From positions 1 through 13,772 of the forward strand of contig JAGLYR010000079.1 of NCBI GenBank assembly GCA_023132135.1: a DNA stretch of 13,772 nt, read 5' to 3'. Positions 13,387 through 13,772 of this stretch are shown piece by piece. Under the pieces are notes generated by a model. The model did no database searches. It was not told where the DNA came from and worked only from the letters and a program-made list of their open reading frames with translations. This DNA comes from Candidatus Eiseniibacteriota bacterium. Its GTDB lineage: Bacteria > Arandabacterota > Arandabacteria > JAGLYR01. The translations under genes and the position numbers were made by a program. The first letter of the stretch is position 1, and each line of letters opens with the position of its first letter.

Positions 13387-13693
13387 CCAGCCTTTTTCTT
13401 GCCATCACTGCCATCACGACTATGATAACAGGTAACACGACGTTGAGGATCCATAGCACCGGAATCCCCGCAGTTCCCACCAGATACTGATGCACCCGGA
13501 TCACCAGCACGGCCGCGCTCGCTCCGATGGCGCCCAGGAACGCTCCGGATCGTCTCCGGCCCGTCGAGTGCGTGACGAGGACGAAAAGGAGGGCGGCCAC
13601 CAGATCCACGTGCTCTCGCCGGGCAATGAAGCTCAGGGCGCATGTCACGGCCGCCGCTGCCAGAGCGATTCTCAGGTATAGCTGCTCACGCAT
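13364..13693 (-). CDS. Small four-helix membrane protein of unknown function
   Basis: A 109-residue protein that I do not recognise. Four hydrophobic segments are clear: about 7-24 (LRIALAAAAVTCALSFIA), 29-43 (VDLVAALLFVLVTH), 50-66 (GAFLGAIGASAAVLVIRV) and 75-97 (GIPVLWILNVVLPVIIVVMA). Basic loops lie after helices 1 and 2 (ARREH, GRRR) and a basic end follows helix 4 (ARKR), which should help fix its orientation. The minus strand has AAGGA (+strand 13703-13707) nine bases before the ATG, so the start is well supported. The last residues GETGNGK and the stop are encoded within heptamer array A, so the native C-terminus may have been replaced. It converges on the SEC-C gene. Transport or a holin-like role would be guesswork. 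Confidence 0.65.
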   Translation of the reverse strand: MREQLYLRIALAAAAVTCALSFIARREHVDLVAALLFVLVTHSTGRRRSGAFLGAIGASAAVLVIRVHQYLVGTAGIPVLWILNVVLPVIIVVMAVMARKRLGETGNGK

Positions 13694-13746
13694 GATTCAT
13701 CATCCTTAATGGGTATGCCCGCTATGTGCCAGTGCTTTGTCGGACA

Positions 13747-13772
13747 CGAAAATAGACAATAGAGAATAGACC
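13747..13772 (+). repeat. Degenerate heptamer array B (runs off the window)
   Basis: CGAAAAT, AGACAAT, AGAGAAT and AGACC form a 7-base periodic series (consensus AGNNAAT) cut by the window end. It is the same type of repeat as array A, but in the opposite orientation, so the two arrays flank the membrane protein gene as inverted repeats. Positions 13694-13746 hold only that gene's ribosome site and upstream sequence. Confidence 0.5.

Overview
The window looks like chromosome of a GC-rich, outer-membrane-bearing (diderm) bacterium. It carries a protein ending in an Omp85/BamA-type beta-barrel, a BamB-like beta-propeller and a lipoprotein with an N-terminal N-P-L-D-P-D-N-P motif. That motif, and the protease/TolB/barrel protein, are types I associate with the FCB group and neighbouring uncultured phyla (Gemmatimonadota, Latescibacterota, Eisenbacteria-like). 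The taxonomic placement is inference; nothing here fixes a species. I see no phage, transposase, CRISPR array, rRNA or tRNA.

Layout. (1) 1-163: end of a possible upstream ORF, a hairpin, and two copies of a short dispersed repeat. (2) 164-5894, plus strand: four tightly packed genes for exported proteins. These are a 928-residue HExxH protease / TolB propeller / outer-membrane barrel, a BamB-like PQQ-type propeller, a small two-helix membrane protein, and a lipoprotein with an FN3 domain and a beta-propeller. (3) 5895-6065: intergenic region with a clear sigma70-type promoter. (4) 6066-11969, plus strand: rpoZ (omega), archease, rtcB (RNA ligase), lon and a CorC/CNNM-type membrane protein, spaced so that one transcript is plausible. 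(5) 11966-12913, minus strand: a ROK-family glucokinase, convergent with and overlapping the CorC-like gene by four bases. (6) 12914-13772: a 54-residue SEC-C zinc-motif mini-protein with its own promoter and a strong leader hairpin, then a small four-helix membrane protein on the minus strand, set between two degenerate heptamer repeat arrays.

How the genes fit together. The first cluster probably acts at the cell envelope, with the barrel protein in the outer membrane and the propellers in the periplasm. The second joins core transcription (omega), RNA repair (RtcB with its activator archease) and protein quality control (Lon) behind one promoter. No RtcR-type regulator or sigma54 promoter is visible, which suggests constitutive or general-stress use of RNA repair.

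The most unusual signal is a 22-bp motif (core CTGGTGAGAAATGC) present three times, always at a gene boundary. It provides the start codon of the protease/barrel gene, the last residues and stop of glucokinase, and perhaps the last residues and stop of the gene upstream of the window. The same theme recurs in a second repeat family: the membrane protein at 13364-13693 also ends inside a heptamer array.
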